A DNA stretch of 64,000 nucleotides, taken from positions 101,010-165,009 of the forward strand of contig CAMKNZ010000002.1 in the NCBI GenBank assembly GCA_946414315.1. The letters run 5' to 3'. The notes beneath the pieces are model-generated. The model had not been told where the DNA came from and ran no database searches. It saw only the letters and a list, made by a program, of their open reading frames with translations. How positions within the stretch are numbered: the stretch's first letter is position 1; the number at the start of each line of letters is the position of its first letter. Shown here piece by piece: positions 16,629 through 25,594 of the stretch. A program made the translations under genes and the position numbers. This DNA is from an uncultured Clostridia bacterium. Its GTDB lineage: Bacteria > Bacillota > Clostridia > Christensenellales > Aristaeellaceae.

Positions 16629-18194
16629 ATGGATCCGATCATCATCGCGGTCATCGCCGCGATTGCAGGCTGCCTGCTCGGCGGCCTGGTAGGTTACGCA
16701 TACCGCAAGAGCTTTACGGAAAAGAAGATCGAACGGACGGAAGACTACGCCAAGCGCCTGTATGACGACGCCGTCCGCAAAGCCGAAGATTACAAGAAGG
16801 AAAAAGTGCTGGAAGCCAAGGAAGAGATCCTGAAGGCTAAAGCCGAAAACGACCGGGAACGGGCGGAAAACGAAAAGGAAATGCGGGAACGCCGCAACGA
16901 GATCCAGAAGAACGAACGCCGCCTGATCCAGCGTGAAGAGACCCTGGACAAAAAGGCAAGCAACCTGGAAACCCGGGAAGAAACCCTGAACACCAAACTG
17001 GCTGACCTGGCGAAGAAAGAGGCCGAACTGGACGAAATCAAAGCCAAGCAGCTGACCGAACTGGAACGGGTGGCCGGCATGACCAAGGACGAGGCGAAGC
17101 AGATCGTCATCGACCGCGTCCAGAAGGAAGCCTTCCACGACGCCGCCGCCCAGGTGCGCGAGATTGAGACCCAGGCGAAGGAAGAGGGCGAAAAGAAAGC
17201 CCGGAACATCATCGCCCTGGCAATCCAGAAGTGCGCCGCGGACCATGTGGCCGAATCCACCGTCAGCGTCATCAGCCTGCCCAACGACGATATGAAGGGC
17301 CGGATCATCGGCCGTGAAGGCCGCAACATCCGCGCGCTGGAAACCGCCACCGGCGTCGACCTGATCATCGACGACACCCCTGAAGCCGTGATCGTCTCCG
17401 CCTTCGACCCGGTCCGCCGGGAAGTGGCCCGCGTCGCGGTGGAAAAACTCATCATGGACGGCCGGATCCATCCGGCCCGCATCGAAGAGATGGTCGAGAA
17501 AGCCCGGAAGGAAGTCGACAACCAGATCCGGGAAGCCGGCGAGAACGCCGTCTTCGAGACCAACCAGCACGGGATCCATCACGAGCTGGTCAAGCTCCTG
17601 GGCCGCCTGCGCTACCGCACCAGCTACGGCCAGAACGTGCTGAAGCACTCCATCGAGGTCAGCCACCTGGCGGGGCTCATGGCCGCGGAACTGGGCGCGG
17701 ACGTCCAGCTGGCCAAGCGCGCCGGCCTGCTGCATGATATCGGCAAGGCCGTGGACCACGAGAGCGAAGGCACCCACGTGACCCTGGGCGCGGACCTGGC
17801 CCGGAAGTATCACGAGAACGCAGACGTGGTGCACTGCATCATGGCCCACCACAACGACGTGGAACCCCAGACCGTGGAAGCGGTGCTGGTGCAGGCCGCG
17901 GACGCGATCAGCGCCGCCCGCCCCGGTGCCCGCCGCGAGAGCCTGGAGAACTATATCAAGCGGCTTGAGAAGCTCGAGGAAATCGCCAACAGCTTCGACG
18001 GCGTGGACAAGTGCTACGCCATCCAGTCCGGCCGCGAGGTGCGCATCATGGTCAAGCCGGAGGACGTCAACGACGACGGCATCAAAGTCCTGGCCAAAGA
18101 GATCGCCAAGCGCATCGAAGAGCAGATGGAATATCCCGGCCAGATCCGGGTTAACGTCATCCGCGAAACCCGCAGCACCGAATACGCAAAATGA
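16629..18194 (+). CDS. rny: Ribonuclease Y
   Basis: Membrane-anchored endoribonuclease that initiates mRNA decay in many Gram-positive bacteria. At 521 residues it matches the family length. Layout: one N-terminal membrane helix (residues 3-25), a long charged coiled coil (about 30-200), a KH RNA-binding domain ([12 protein letters not shown] within [12 protein letters not shown]), then an HD domain with H-S-I-E-V and L-L-H-D-I-G-K metal-binding His/Asp residues. RBS AGGGAGGG precedes ATG. It is preceded by a structured leader with a terminator-like hairpin, suggesting regulation by attenuation, and ends at a strong intrinsic terminator. Confidence 0.97.
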   Translation: MDPIIIAVIAAIAGCLLGGLVGYAYRKSFTEKKIERTEDYAKRLYDDAVRKAEDYKKEKVLEAKEEILKAKAENDRERAENEKEMRERRNEIQKNERRLIQREETLDKKASNLETREETLNTKLADLAKKEAELDEIKAKQLTELERVAGMTKDEAKQIVIDRVQKEAFHDAAAQVREIETQAKEEGEKKARNIIALAIQKCAADHVAESTVSVISLPNDDMKGRIIGREGRNIRALETATGVDLIIDDTPEAVIVSAFDPVRREVARVAVEKLIMDGRIHPARIEEMVEKARKEVDNQIREAGENAVFETNQHGIHHELVKLLGRLRYRTSYGQNVLKHSIEVSHLAGLMAAELGADVQLAKRAGLLHDIGKAVDHESEGTHVTLGADLARKYHENADVVHCIMAHHNDVEPQTVEAVLVQAADAISAARPGARRESLENYIKRLEKLEEIANSFDGVDKCYAIQSGREVRIMVKPEDVNDDGIKVLAKEIAKRIEEQMEYPGQIRVNVIRETRSTEYAK

Positions 18195-18205
18195 CAACCC
18201 GCAAA

Positions 18206-18243
18206 AAACCGGTGGAGAGCTGTCTGTTCTCCACCGGTTTTTT
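18206..18243 (+). terminator. Intrinsic terminator of rny
   Basis: A 13-bp perfect stem (18206-18218 with 18228-18240), a 9-base loop, and a T-run to 18243. Confidence 0.92.
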
Positions 18244-18253
18244 ATTCGTGGGT

Positions 18254-18283
18254 TGTCATCCCGAGCGAAGTCGAGGGATCTCA
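18254..18283. repeat. Widespread imperfect palindrome of the GTCATCCCGAGCGAAG type
   Basis: TGTCATCCCGAGCGAAG followed by TCGAGGGATCTCA; the outer ATCCC and GGGAT pair. On the minus strand it reads R-S-L-D-F-A-R-D-D, a translated signature of a short intergenic palindrome I recall from many unrelated bacterial genomes. It sits between two converging genes, after the rny terminator. Confidence 0.6.
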
Positions 18284-18290
18284 TGTTATA

Positions 18291-19937
18291 TCAGAACTGA
18301 TAATTCGCTTTCTTTTTCCCGAACCGGGGGCTGTAGCAGGGATCGTGGAGGTCCCTGCCCCAGGCCTGCTCAAAACGGGCCACGTCCTGTCCGTCCCGTT
18401 CCTCCCCGGAGAGGAGCAGGGCGCAGGGTTCCAGCTGCGCTTTGGCGTGGGGCGTAAAGACGAACCACTTCCCGGCCTGCCGCTGCTTCAGGGCCAGGTC
18501 CACGGCGGCCAGGCCGCCCCGGTACCCTTCGTCCAGGTCCAGCCAGTTCTCCCGCTTCACCAGCAGGCAGCACAGGCTGACCGCGCTGACGTTGTGCACC
18601 TTGTTCATCATGTCGTGCCAGCCGCCGGCGGAAACGTACAGCCCTTCATTGATGCACTGTACCGTATGTTCCATCCCCAGGGCGAAGCCCCCGTGGGTGA
18701 TCTTCTGCTTCCGGTCCGTCAGGACGCCGGTGACGCCGGCCACATCGTCCCGCCGGGCGTACATCATCATCTCCCGGATGAAATACCGGTTCATTTCCGT
18801 CACCCGGGCGTCCAGCAGCAGCAGGTAATCCGCTTTGCTGGTCCGGGCCGCTTCGTTGATCAGCCCGATCCGCTCGTTCTCCCCGGCCACCAGGATGCTC
18901 CCGGTCAGGTTCGGCCAGTCTGTGCGGAACTCCAGTTCCCCCAGGCATTCCCGGCACTCGTCCTCACTGTCCCCGTGGACCAGCGCCTCCACCGTCGCTT
19001 CCGCCGGAATCTCGTACCAGAGGCGGATCTCCTTGTTCACCGGAACGGCTTCCGCCTTCCGGCCCAGGTTCGCCTCATGCTCCACGGCCGCGCGGCAGCC
19101 GTTCACCAGGCAGGTCCACAGCTCCCGGTGGCTTTTGCTGGAGAAAACCTCCCGCCAGCTGTAAAGGATATAGGGGATATGTTCAATACGGTCCGTTTTT
19201 TCCGCGACCCGCAGGAACAGGTCGTGGTCCTGGCTGCCGTCAAAGCCGCTGCGCAGGCCGCCGGCCTCCTCCAGCAGCGATTTGCGGATCACCGCCAGGT
19301 GGCATATATAGTTGTCGCTGACCAGGTTGTCCGGACAGTAGTCCGGCTTATAGTGCGGATCCATGTGCTTTTTGCCGTTTTCAGTCAGCCGGTCCTCGTC
19401 CGAATAGACCATATCCGGATGCTTCGCCGCAATGCATTCCGCCGCCCGCCACAGGGCGTCCGGCGCCAGCAGGTCGTCGTGGTCGCACAGGGCCACGTAT
19501 TCGCCCCGGGCCAGCCGGATGGCTTCGTTGGTGTTGCCGCTGATGCCTTTGTTTTCTTCCCCCCGGACCAGCCGGAACCGGGGTTCTTTTTCGCTGCGTG
19601 CTTTCAGGACGTCGGCGGTTTCCGCCCGGGTGCTGGCTCCGTCATACAGGATCGCTTCGAAATTCATGTAGGTCTGGGCCTCCAGGCTGTCCAGGAGCGC
19701 GGTGAGCATGCCCGGATCCGTGTTGTAAACCGGGATCACCACGCTGACCAGGCCGGCATCCGGCTGGTTTTCCCGCTGGGCACGAAGCTCTTCAGGCGTT
19801 GCAGTTTCTTGCTTCCTGCGCCTTTCATAGGTGCCCAGAACCTGCTGGGCAGCCTTCTGTCCGAGTCGTTTCAGGGTATAGGAAGTGCCGTGGCTATGAA
19901 GATACTCCTGAATCCGTGTTACAGCGTTCCTGATCAT
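18291..19937 (-). CDS. Family 2 glycosyltransferase, tandem/rhamnan type
   Basis: A 548-residue cytoplasmic glycosyltransferase. After about 60 N-terminal residues a GT-A domain begins (VSVVIPVYNTDPGML) with the D-x-D-type C-D-H-D-D-L motif and the later W-R-E segment of rhamnosyltransferase-like GT2 enzymes. The second half repeats a weaker GT-A-like pattern (LLLLDARVTEMN), suggesting a degenerate second domain. No membrane segments are evident. It stands alone on the minus strand, converging with rny and divergent from the AraC regulator. It probably extends a surface polysaccharide; donor and acceptor are unknown. Confidence 0.85.
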   Translation of the reverse strand: MIRNAVTRIQEYLHSHGTSYTLKRLGQKAAQQVLGTYERRRKQETATPEELRAQRENQPDAGLVSVVIPVYNTDPGMLTALLDSLEAQTYMNFEAILYDGASTRAETADVLKARSEKEPRFRLVRGEENKGISGNTNEAIRLARGEYVALCDHDDLLAPDALWRAAECIAAKHPDMVYSDEDRLTENGKKHMDPHYKPDYCPDNLVSDNYICHLAVIRKSLLEEAGGLRSGFDGSQDHDLFLRVAEKTDRIEHIPYILYSWREVFSSKSHRELWTCLVNGCRAAVEHEANLGRKAEAVPVNKEIRLWYEIPAEATVEALVHGDSEDECRECLGELEFRTDWPNLTGSILVAGENERIGLINEAARTSKADYLLLLDARVTEMNRYFIREMMMYARRDDVAGVTGVLTDRKQKITHGGFALGMEHTVQCINEGLYVSAGGWHDMMNKVHNVSAVSLCCLLVKRENWLDLDEGYRGGLAAVDLALKQRQAGKWFVFTPHAKAQLEPCALLLSGEERDGQDVARFEQAWGRDLHDPCYSPRFGKKKANYQF

Positions 19938-19978
19938 CTTTTTTCTTCCTTTTGTTTTCCGGTATTTTCCATTTTATA

Positions 19979-20061
19979 TTTGGTAATAAATTCCATTTCT
20001 ACCAAAGTTGACAAATTGTTCACCGGGATGTATACTTGTCACACAATTTGTCGTATTTGGT
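19979..20061. promoter_or_regulatory. Large dyad operator over the AraC-family gene promoter
   Basis: ACCAAA-N3-GACAAATTGT (20001-20019) is mirrored by ACAATTTGTC-N3-TTTGGT (20043-20061), a 16-of-19 match per arm, centred on the -10 box. A third half-site TTTGGT lies at 19979-19984. It is a likely autoregulatory site for the adjacent regulator or a site controlling both divergent genes. Confidence 0.6.
20008..20036 (+). promoter_or_regulatory. Sigma-A promoter of the AraC-family gene
   Basis: TTGACA (20008-20013), a 17-bp spacer, and TATACT (20031-20036), lying inside the dyad operator. Confidence 0.85.
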
Positions 20062-20083
20062 CAACTTCTCAGGAGGTTACGCC

Positions 20084-20995
20084 ATGAATTCATATTTGCT
20101 GAAAGAGATCCCGGAACATCTGGCCGCCCTCGCAGTGGAAGGATACCATAAGCCCGGAAGCCTGACCCAGGCCAGCGGCGCATGGATCTCCTCCGCCGGC
20201 TCTTTCGTGCTGGAAAAGGGCACCTGGCCCCTGAACCCCCATGACCAGTGGGTGTGGCTTGCGGTGGAAAAGGGAAGCATCGTATTGTTCTGGGACAATC
20301 ACGAACTGGCCCTGTCCGCCGGATCCACCTGTTTCCTGCCCGGCGGGGACAAGCGGTGCGAGATCTCCACGGATGAAGACACCCGCTGCCTGTGGATCGC
20401 GCTGGAAGGCCCCCTCAGCCCCATGGTCGTCCGGAAGATGGGCGCGCTGCTCCATATGCCCCTCAAGCAGGGAGCGCTGCCCAGCCAGATCTACCTGGCG
20501 GAGCAGATCGTGCAGGTCATCGTCCGCCACACCGGCACCGCCGACGCCACCTACCAGCTGCAGCACCTGCTCTACGGCATGATTGCGTCCCACTGGGGCC
20601 AGCCCGTGGCCATGGACGCCATGCTCTCCCACGAGATCGCCAAGGTCGTGGATATGCTCCGCGCCAATCAGTATAAGGACAACTTCTCCCTGGCGGACAT
20701 GGCCGCCATCTCCCGCATGCCGATGGAAACTTTCAGGAAGCGTTTCGTGGCGGAAGTCGGGATGCCGCCCCTGAGCTATGTGCTCCACTGCAAGATGGAG
20801 CGGGCGAAGGAACTTCTGCGGGACCAGGACTGCTCCGTCCGGGAAGCCGGCGTGGCCGTCGGGATGCAGGATCCCTACCACTTCTCCAAGCAGTTCAAGC
20901 ACATCGTCGGCATCAGCCCCAGCGCCTTCATGAAGCAGGCTTCCGTGCCAAGCGCCACGATCCGCGGCGTCAATCCGAAGGGGAAGAAAAAGTAA
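20084..20995 (+). CDS. AraC-family transcriptional regulator
   Basis: A 303-residue regulator. The N-terminal half is a cupin-like sensing domain (G-S-I-V-L-F-W-D-N-H-E-L-A-L-S-A-G-S pattern). The C-terminal 100 residues hold the two helix-turn-helix motifs: FSLADMAAISRMPMETFRKRF, then CSVREAGVAVGMQDPYHFSKQF and the typical G-I-S-P-S-A-F ending. I start at ATG 20084 because AGGAGG lies 7 bases upstream. An upstream in-frame codon at 20036 overlaps the -10 box and cannot be translated. Its ligand is probably a sugar, by family analogy. Neighbours are a glycosyltransferase and an acyltransferase. Confidence 0.93.
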   Translation: MNSYLLKEIPEHLAALAVEGYHKPGSLTQASGAWISSAGSFVLEKGTWPLNPHDQWVWLAVEKGSIVLFWDNHELALSAGSTCFLPGGDKRCEISTDEDTRCLWIALEGPLSPMVVRKMGALLHMPLKQGALPSQIYLAEQIVQVIVRHTGTADATYQLQHLLYGMIASHWGQPVAMDAMLSHEIAKVVDMLRANQYKDNFSLADMAAISRMPMETFRKRFVAEVGMPPLSYVLHCKMERAKELLRDQDCSVREAGVAVGMQDPYHFSKQFKHIVGISPSAFMKQASVPSATIRGVNPKGKKK

Positions 20996-21006
20996 GAACC
21001 AATTTA

Positions 21007-21031
21007 CAATTCATAATTCATAATTATGATT
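21007..21031. repeat. AT-rich heptamer repeat, copy 4
   Basis: AATTCAT/AATTATG units in the 28-bp gap between the converging AraC-type regulator and acyltransferase genes. It overlaps the acyltransferase stop codon. Confidence 0.7.
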
Positions 21032-22268
21032 GCTTAGATCTCGCCCGCAGCCGATTCAGCAGTTTGGCTGCGGGTTTTTCGATTAAGTAGGTCACGGCGA
21101 CGGCCAGGACCAGGGAAATGGTAAAGGCCCAGAACGTATACCGGTTCTGCCAGGGCTGTTCCCCGACGGTGTTCGGCGTGTCGCTGACGGAATCCGGGAA
21201 GCGGATCCGTTTCATATGGACGATGACGGTCTGGTGGATCAGGTAGTAGTTCATACTGATCCCGCCGAGAAACTTTGTCACCGGATTGCCCAGGAGCTTC
21301 CGGAGCGGAAACAGCGCGAAGGGCGCGGAGAGCATCATCGCGGTAAAGCACAGGGCGTAAACCGGCCGGTAGATCATCTGGTTCCGCTGAATCACCACAT
21401 AGTCCGAAGCCGGGGGCTGCATGTTCAGCAGCCGGCCGATCCATCCCGCCACGCCCCGGTCCGCCGTGTAGACCGTGGACCCGGACTGGATATACAGCAT
21501 CCGGATCAGGAGGTAGAGCGCCGCCGCGAAGATCAGGGTGGCTGCTGTCTGCCGGGCGTAGCGGCGTTTGTTCTTTTCGGCCGGTTCCCGGTCGCTCAGT
21601 TTCAGGAAGGTCATCGCCGCCAGGATACCGATCACATAGACGTCCAGGAAATTGACCAGCTGGTTCACCACGAGGCTGAAATCCGTCAGCGACCAGATGC
21701 ACCAGGCCCGGAAACCGAAGCACACCGCGCCCATCACGCCCAGCGTGAGCGCGGGTTTTTTCATGACGGCCTTCGCGATCCAGGGGAACAGGAGATAGGC
21801 CTGCACCTCGATGGCCAGCGTCCAGCAGGCCGCGCCCAGCGGAGTGAAGATGTAAGTATCCCGGAAGAACGGGAAGGTGAAGGTCAGGTGAGTCGCCACG
21901 TCCTTGATCAGGAACTGGGGGCTCTCATACAGGCCCCAGGGGATCGCAACAACGAAGAGCGTCGCCAGGATGATGAAATAATACCCCGGCAGGATCCGGC
22001 GGGCCCGTCGGAAATAGAAATCCCGGGTATCCGGAGCCGGCAGCCGGTCTCGCATCGCCCGGGCATAGGGCAGGAAAAGCAAAAACGAGGAAAGCAGCAC
22101 CGTGCCGTCCACCCAGATATAGCCGGACCGCACCAGATAATCCAGGCTGTAGCTGCCGATCACCGGCCGCAGCCAGCTCTGCTGCCAGATGTGATACCAG
22201 CTGACGATGAAGATCATCAGCACGCGCAGCCCGTCCAGCTCGGGGATCCGCTTTCTCGTTTCGCTCAT
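21024..22268 (-). CDS. Acyltransferase 3 family membrane protein
   Basis: A 414-residue OafA-like integral membrane acyltransferase. The N-terminus RIPELDGLRVLMIFIVSWYH has the family D-G-x-R signature and the W-Y-H of the proposed catalytic His; a second motif is R-R-A-R-R-I-L-P-G-Y-Y. About ten membrane helices follow, ending in a basic tail. Expected to O-acetylate a surface glycan. Its start lies 3 bp after the stop of the zinc-ribbon/TPR-like gene, so the two are in one operon with the gene upstream of that. Confidence 0.9.
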   Translation of the reverse strand: MSETRKRIPELDGLRVLMIFIVSWYHIWQQSWLRPVIGSYSLDYLVRSGYIWVDGTVLLSSFLLFLPYARAMRDRLPAPDTRDFYFRRARRILPGYYFIILATLFVVAIPWGLYESPQFLIKDVATHLTFTFPFFRDTYIFTPLGAACWTLAIEVQAYLLFPWIAKAVMKKPALTLGVMGAVCFGFRAWCIWSLTDFSLVVNQLVNFLDVYVIGILAAMTFLKLSDREPAEKNKRRYARQTAATLIFAAALYLLIRMLYIQSGSTVYTADRGVAGWIGRLLNMQPPASDYVVIQRNQMIYRPVYALCFTAMMLSAPFALFPLRKLLGNPVTKFLGGISMNYYLIHQTVIVHMKRIRFPDSVSDTPNTVGEQPWQNRYTFWAFTISLVLAVAVTYLIEKPAAKLLNRLRARSKQS

Positions 22269-22271
22269 GGT

Positions 22272-24215
22272 TTAGTCGTCCTCTGTAACCTGCCAGGGAT
22301 TGGGCGTGGCGGTCGGGGATTCGTCTGCAGGGGCAGGGGTGGAAGCGGGTGTGGCAGTTGGAGCGGCGTCCTGGGTTTCCCCTTCGCCCTCCGCGCCGGG
22401 TTCCGGCGTCGGATACGGATCCTTACCGCATTTGCTGCAGGCTTCCACATACAGGTTTTCGATGTCCCGGAATTTATGCTTCAGGCTTTCCCGGTCCAGG
22501 TCCTTCAGCAGGTTCATGGCCGTTTCCCATTCTCCCTGCCGGAAAGCGGCCTGGGCCTTTTTATAGGAAGCTTCACCCCGCAGGGCCTTCGTATCTTTAT
22601 AGTCGTCCGGAATATCCTTCAGCAGTTCCAGCACCATGGAGTATTCCACGATGGACGCGGCTTCCTCCGCCAGCTGGTACCGGCACTGGACATCCTTCTC
22701 TTTTGCGTTTTCGTCGTCCGGAAGGGACGCATAGAGCGCCTGGGCGGCTTTGATATCCCCGGCGGCGTACAGCTCCTCCGCCTGTTCGTAGGTCAGGGCG
22801 CTGTATTTGACCACCGCGTCGCCCCAGCTTCCCGCCAGCAGGTATTCCCGGCAGGCGCTGTCTTTATCCCCGGCGGCTTCCAGTTCTTCCGCCTTGTGAT
22901 AATGGCATTCCAGCGTCTTTTCCCGGCTGTCCTGGTAATCCGGGATCGTGCTGAACACGGCGATGGCCCCGTCCCAGTCCTTCTGTTCCATGAGCGCCTT
23001 GGCGGGCTCATAGATGCACAGGGCCGCCTGCTCCCGGGCGCCGGGCATATCGCCCAGCTGCAGCCAGACTTCCCGGGCCTCGGCATACTGCCCGGCGTTC
23101 TGCAGAGCCCAGGCTTTCGCGGTCAGGCAGGACTGCAGCAGTTCCGCCCGGCCTTCATAATCCTCGGGCAGCAGGGCCAGCGCTTCCAGCGCTTCCTCCC
23201 AGCGGTTATTGCCCAGCAGCAGCCGCGCCCGGATCAGATCCGTTTTGTTCGCTTCGTCGGCCGCTTCCGGCCGGTCCTTCACCGCCCGCAGCAGGCCGGA
23301 CGCCCGGGCCAGGTCCTCCGCGCTCTTCGCGTTCTCCGCCGCTTCTTTGGCGATCAGCCAGTCGCACTCGGCGATCATCCCGTCGGCGCCGCCGAAGGTG
23401 CCCAGCGCCTGGAACGCCTTCTTCGCGCCGGCCGCGTCCCCGTTCTCCAGGGCCCGCCGTCCGGCGGACAGCCGCAGCCAGGGCTCAAAAAAGAACAGCA
23501 CGGAGGCGGTCAGGGCCGCGCACAGCACCGCCGCGACCAGGAGCCGGAACCGCATTCCCCGCCGGGCTTTCTTCTGTTTGTATTCTTCTTCCCGGATCCG
23601 CTGCATGCGGATCGTGTCCTCCCGGATGTTCCGGCTCGACAGGTCCAGCTGCCGTTCCTTCATGCTGATCTGCGCTTCCACCGCCTCGGGGGTATAGAGG
23701 GAGAAAACCGTCTCCATCTGCCGTCCGCAGCGGGCGCAGTAGCCTTCGCCTTCCGGGTTGGGCCGGCCGCAGACGCAGACCCACAGCCCGTTCTGCAGGC
23801 TCGGATAGCCCACGGCGGTCTCTCCGGCGGCGAATTTCAGGTTCGTCAGCGCCGGGCTCACCGGCAGGGCGTTGGGCGTGTATTCCACGCTGTTGACCGG
23901 ATCCCGCCGCCAGGTTTCGTTGTCCGCGTACCAGACCTTTTCCACCGAGACGTCCAGCGCCTTCAGCCCGGCCGACGGCGCGCAGGGCACCGTCAGCAGG
24001 AACGTGGAATGGGGCCGCCCGTTCAGGGCCCGGCCGCGGTAGGCCAGCCGCTCGGTTTCGCCGCCGTCGTCGTCCAGCAGGCGCAGCAGAACCTCGACCG
24101 AAGTGATCACCCGGTCGCTCAGGTTGAACAGGGTCAGGGTCGCCGCGGGGATCTCTTCCGTCGGCAGCGCCGCGGTGAAGATCTCAGCCGGACAGGTCAG
24201 GTCAATCTTGCTCAT
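22272..24215 (-). CDS. Membrane protein with zinc ribbon and TPR-like repeats, unknown function
   Basis: A 647-residue protein. Residues 1-145 look beta-rich. Next comes a zinc ribbon with C-V-C-G and C-A-R-C (about 147-165), a charged helix, one membrane helix (about 222-246, RLLVAAVLCAALTASVLFFF), then about 330 residues of degenerate helical repeats of the form A-x-x-L-x-x-G-D/E-x-x-x-A (TPR/SEL1-like). A Thr-Pro-rich acidic tail ends the protein. The zinc ribbon is probably cytoplasmic and the repeats extracellular, by the positive-inside rule. It is similar in layout to zinc-ribbon/TPR proteins of Clostridia, whose function I do not know. Operon with the genes on both sides (spacing 3 and 13 bp). 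Confidence 0.75.
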   Translation of the reverse strand: MSKIDLTCPAEIFTAALPTEEIPAATLTLFNLSDRVITSVEVLLRLLDDDGGETERLAYRGRALNGRPHSTFLLTVPCAPSAGLKALDVSVEKVWYADNETWRRDPVNSVEYTPNALPVSPALTNLKFAAGETAVGYPSLQNGLWVCVCGRPNPEGEGYCARCGRQMETVFSLYTPEAVEAQISMKERQLDLSSRNIREDTIRMQRIREEEYKQKKARRGMRFRLLVAAVLCAALTASVLFFFEPWLRLSAGRRALENGDAAGAKKAFQALGTFGGADGMIAECDWLIAKEAAENAKSAEDLARASGLLRAVKDRPEAADEANKTDLIRARLLLGNNRWEEALEALALLPEDYEGRAELLQSCLTAKAWALQNAGQYAEAREVWLQLGDMPGAREQAALCIYEPAKALMEQKDWDGAIAVFSTIPDYQDSREKTLECHYHKAEELEAAGDKDSACREYLLAGSWGDAVVKYSALTYEQAEELYAAGDIKAAQALYASLPDDENAKEKDVQCRYQLAEEAASIVEYSMVLELLKDIPDDYKDTKALRGEASYKKAQAAFRQGEWETAMNLLKDLDRESLKHKFRDIENLYVEACSKCGKDPYPTPEPGAEGEGETQDAAPTATPASTPAPADESPTATPNPWQVTEDD

Positions 24216-24228
24216 CTTTTATCCTTTA

Positions 24229-25395
24229 TTACAGCGTCTGCAGCATGATCTCCGTCAGGTAATTGTCTTCATATCTCAGGATCAGCATGACTTCCGCGCC
24301 TTCCTCCGTGGCGGTCACATAGCGCAGGCTCATGTCGGCCGGGTCGTAGACCGCGGCGCCCCAGGGCGCGGTGGCGCCGTCGCCGTAAAGCAGCTCCGTC
24401 AGGTCTTCGCCCGTCTCGTTCTCCCCGTTGCGGAAGCGGCAGAAGTCCTCGCTGAACAGGTCGCCCAGCCGGACGCCCCGGGGACCTTCAGTCCCTTCGT
24501 CCCGGAGGGTGAAGGACAGGATCTTCGCGTTCTCCCCGTTTGCGTCGCAGGTGAAAATCGCCTCATAGTCCGCGCAGTCGAAGCGCAGCAGCCAGGTGCC
24601 GTCCTCGTTGTCGATCAGTTCCCGCTCCGCTTCGCCGGGCAGGTTGTCCGGCTGCAGGGCCGGATAGGAAATGCCGCTGAAGGTCAGATCCTTCTCGTCA
24701 AAGGCCGTCAGCTCCAGTCCGTTCTTGCTGGTTTTGACCGCCCGGTATCCGTCGGCGGCTTTCAGCGCTTCCAGTTCCTTCAGGAACTCGTTGGCGAAGG
24801 GCGCGTCCAGCAGGCCTTCTTCCGGGTTCAGCCCGTCCACGCGGACGCCGCTGACCAGGCCTTCCAGCAGGTCGAAAGTCACCGCCGTCCGGCGGAAGCT
24901 TTCCCCGGCGGGCAGCACCTCGCCGTATTCCAGGGCGGTCAGCCGCTGGCCGTCCCGCAGGACCCGGCCGTACAGGAAACCGCCTTCCGTCATGGTCAGA
25001 TACAGAAGCGCCGCGTCCCGGGTACCGGCCAGTTCCGGATTCTCGTTCGGGAAGGCCGCCAGGGCTTCCTCCTGGAGGGAGGCGACCCAGACGCCGCGGA
25101 AAACCGCTTCCTCGCTGTGCTCGATCACCAGGGTGTTCACCGGGGTATCCGCCGTAAAGGCCTCTCCGGCCGCATAGATCTTCGCGTCCTCAAACCAGAA
25201 AAGCGTGCCGTCCTCGTTCTGGGCCGCTTCGTCCGCGGGGTCGTTCAGTGCTTCTTCCGTCAGCGCCTTTGCCCGGACTTCCGCCAGCAGCGCGTCCAGT
25301 TCTTCCGCCGTCACCGGCTGCGCCGTCTCCGCCGCGGCCGGCAGCGCCGCGCAGACCGTCAGCACCAGCGCGAGGCACAGGATCTTTTTCATCAT
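24229..25395 (-). CDS. Secreted protein of unknown function
   Basis: A 388-residue protein not recognised. It has a clear signal peptide (MMKKILCLALVLTVCAALPAAAE; cleavage after AAA near residue 22). The Cys at residue 15 is inside the hydrophobic core and not in a lipobox. The rest is acidic, soluble, alpha/beta. RBS AGGGAG about 10 bases before the first of two ATGs. First gene of a three-gene leftward operon with the zinc-ribbon protein and an acyltransferase, so an envelope role is likely. Confidence 0.7.
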   Translation of the reverse strand: MMKKILCLALVLTVCAALPAAAETAQPVTAEELDALLAEVRAKALTEEALNDPADEAAQNEDGTLFWFEDAKIYAAGEAFTADTPVNTLVIEHSEEAVFRGVWVASLQEEALAAFPNENPELAGTRDAALLYLTMTEGGFLYGRVLRDGQRLTALEYGEVLPAGESFRRTAVTFDLLEGLVSGVRVDGLNPEEGLLDAPFANEFLKELEALKAADGYRAVKTSKNGLELTAFDEKDLTFSGISYPALQPDNLPGEAERELIDNEDGTWLLRFDCADYEAIFTCDANGENAKILSFTLRDEGTEGPRGVRLGDLFSEDFCRFRNGENETGEDLTELLYGDGATAPWGAAVYDPADMSLRYVTATEEGAEVMLILRYEDNYLTEIMLQTL

Positions 25396-25594
25396 TACGG
25401 GTTCACTCCCTTTAGCAGTCTCATTTTCGCTTCCATATGCGTATACATGGTAAATTATATCACAACCCCATCATCGTGACAACTGAGCCCCGGCCGCCAC
25501 AAGATATGGGGGAATTGCGGGAACATCCGGCCTGCGGTATAATTGAATAAAACCAACCGAACAATCTGCCGACCCAACGATCGGAGTGAGCCAG

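Noticed and set aside
16605..18284. 559-residue minus-strand open frame starting in the interspersed palindrome
   Set aside because: Antisense of rny and runs through its terminator; the S-L-D-F-A-R-D-D start is only the translated palindrome.
21216..24248. 1010-residue plus-strand open frame
   Set aside because: Antisense shadow of the acyltransferase and zinc-ribbon genes; no RBS, biased His/Arg/Gln composition, no motif.
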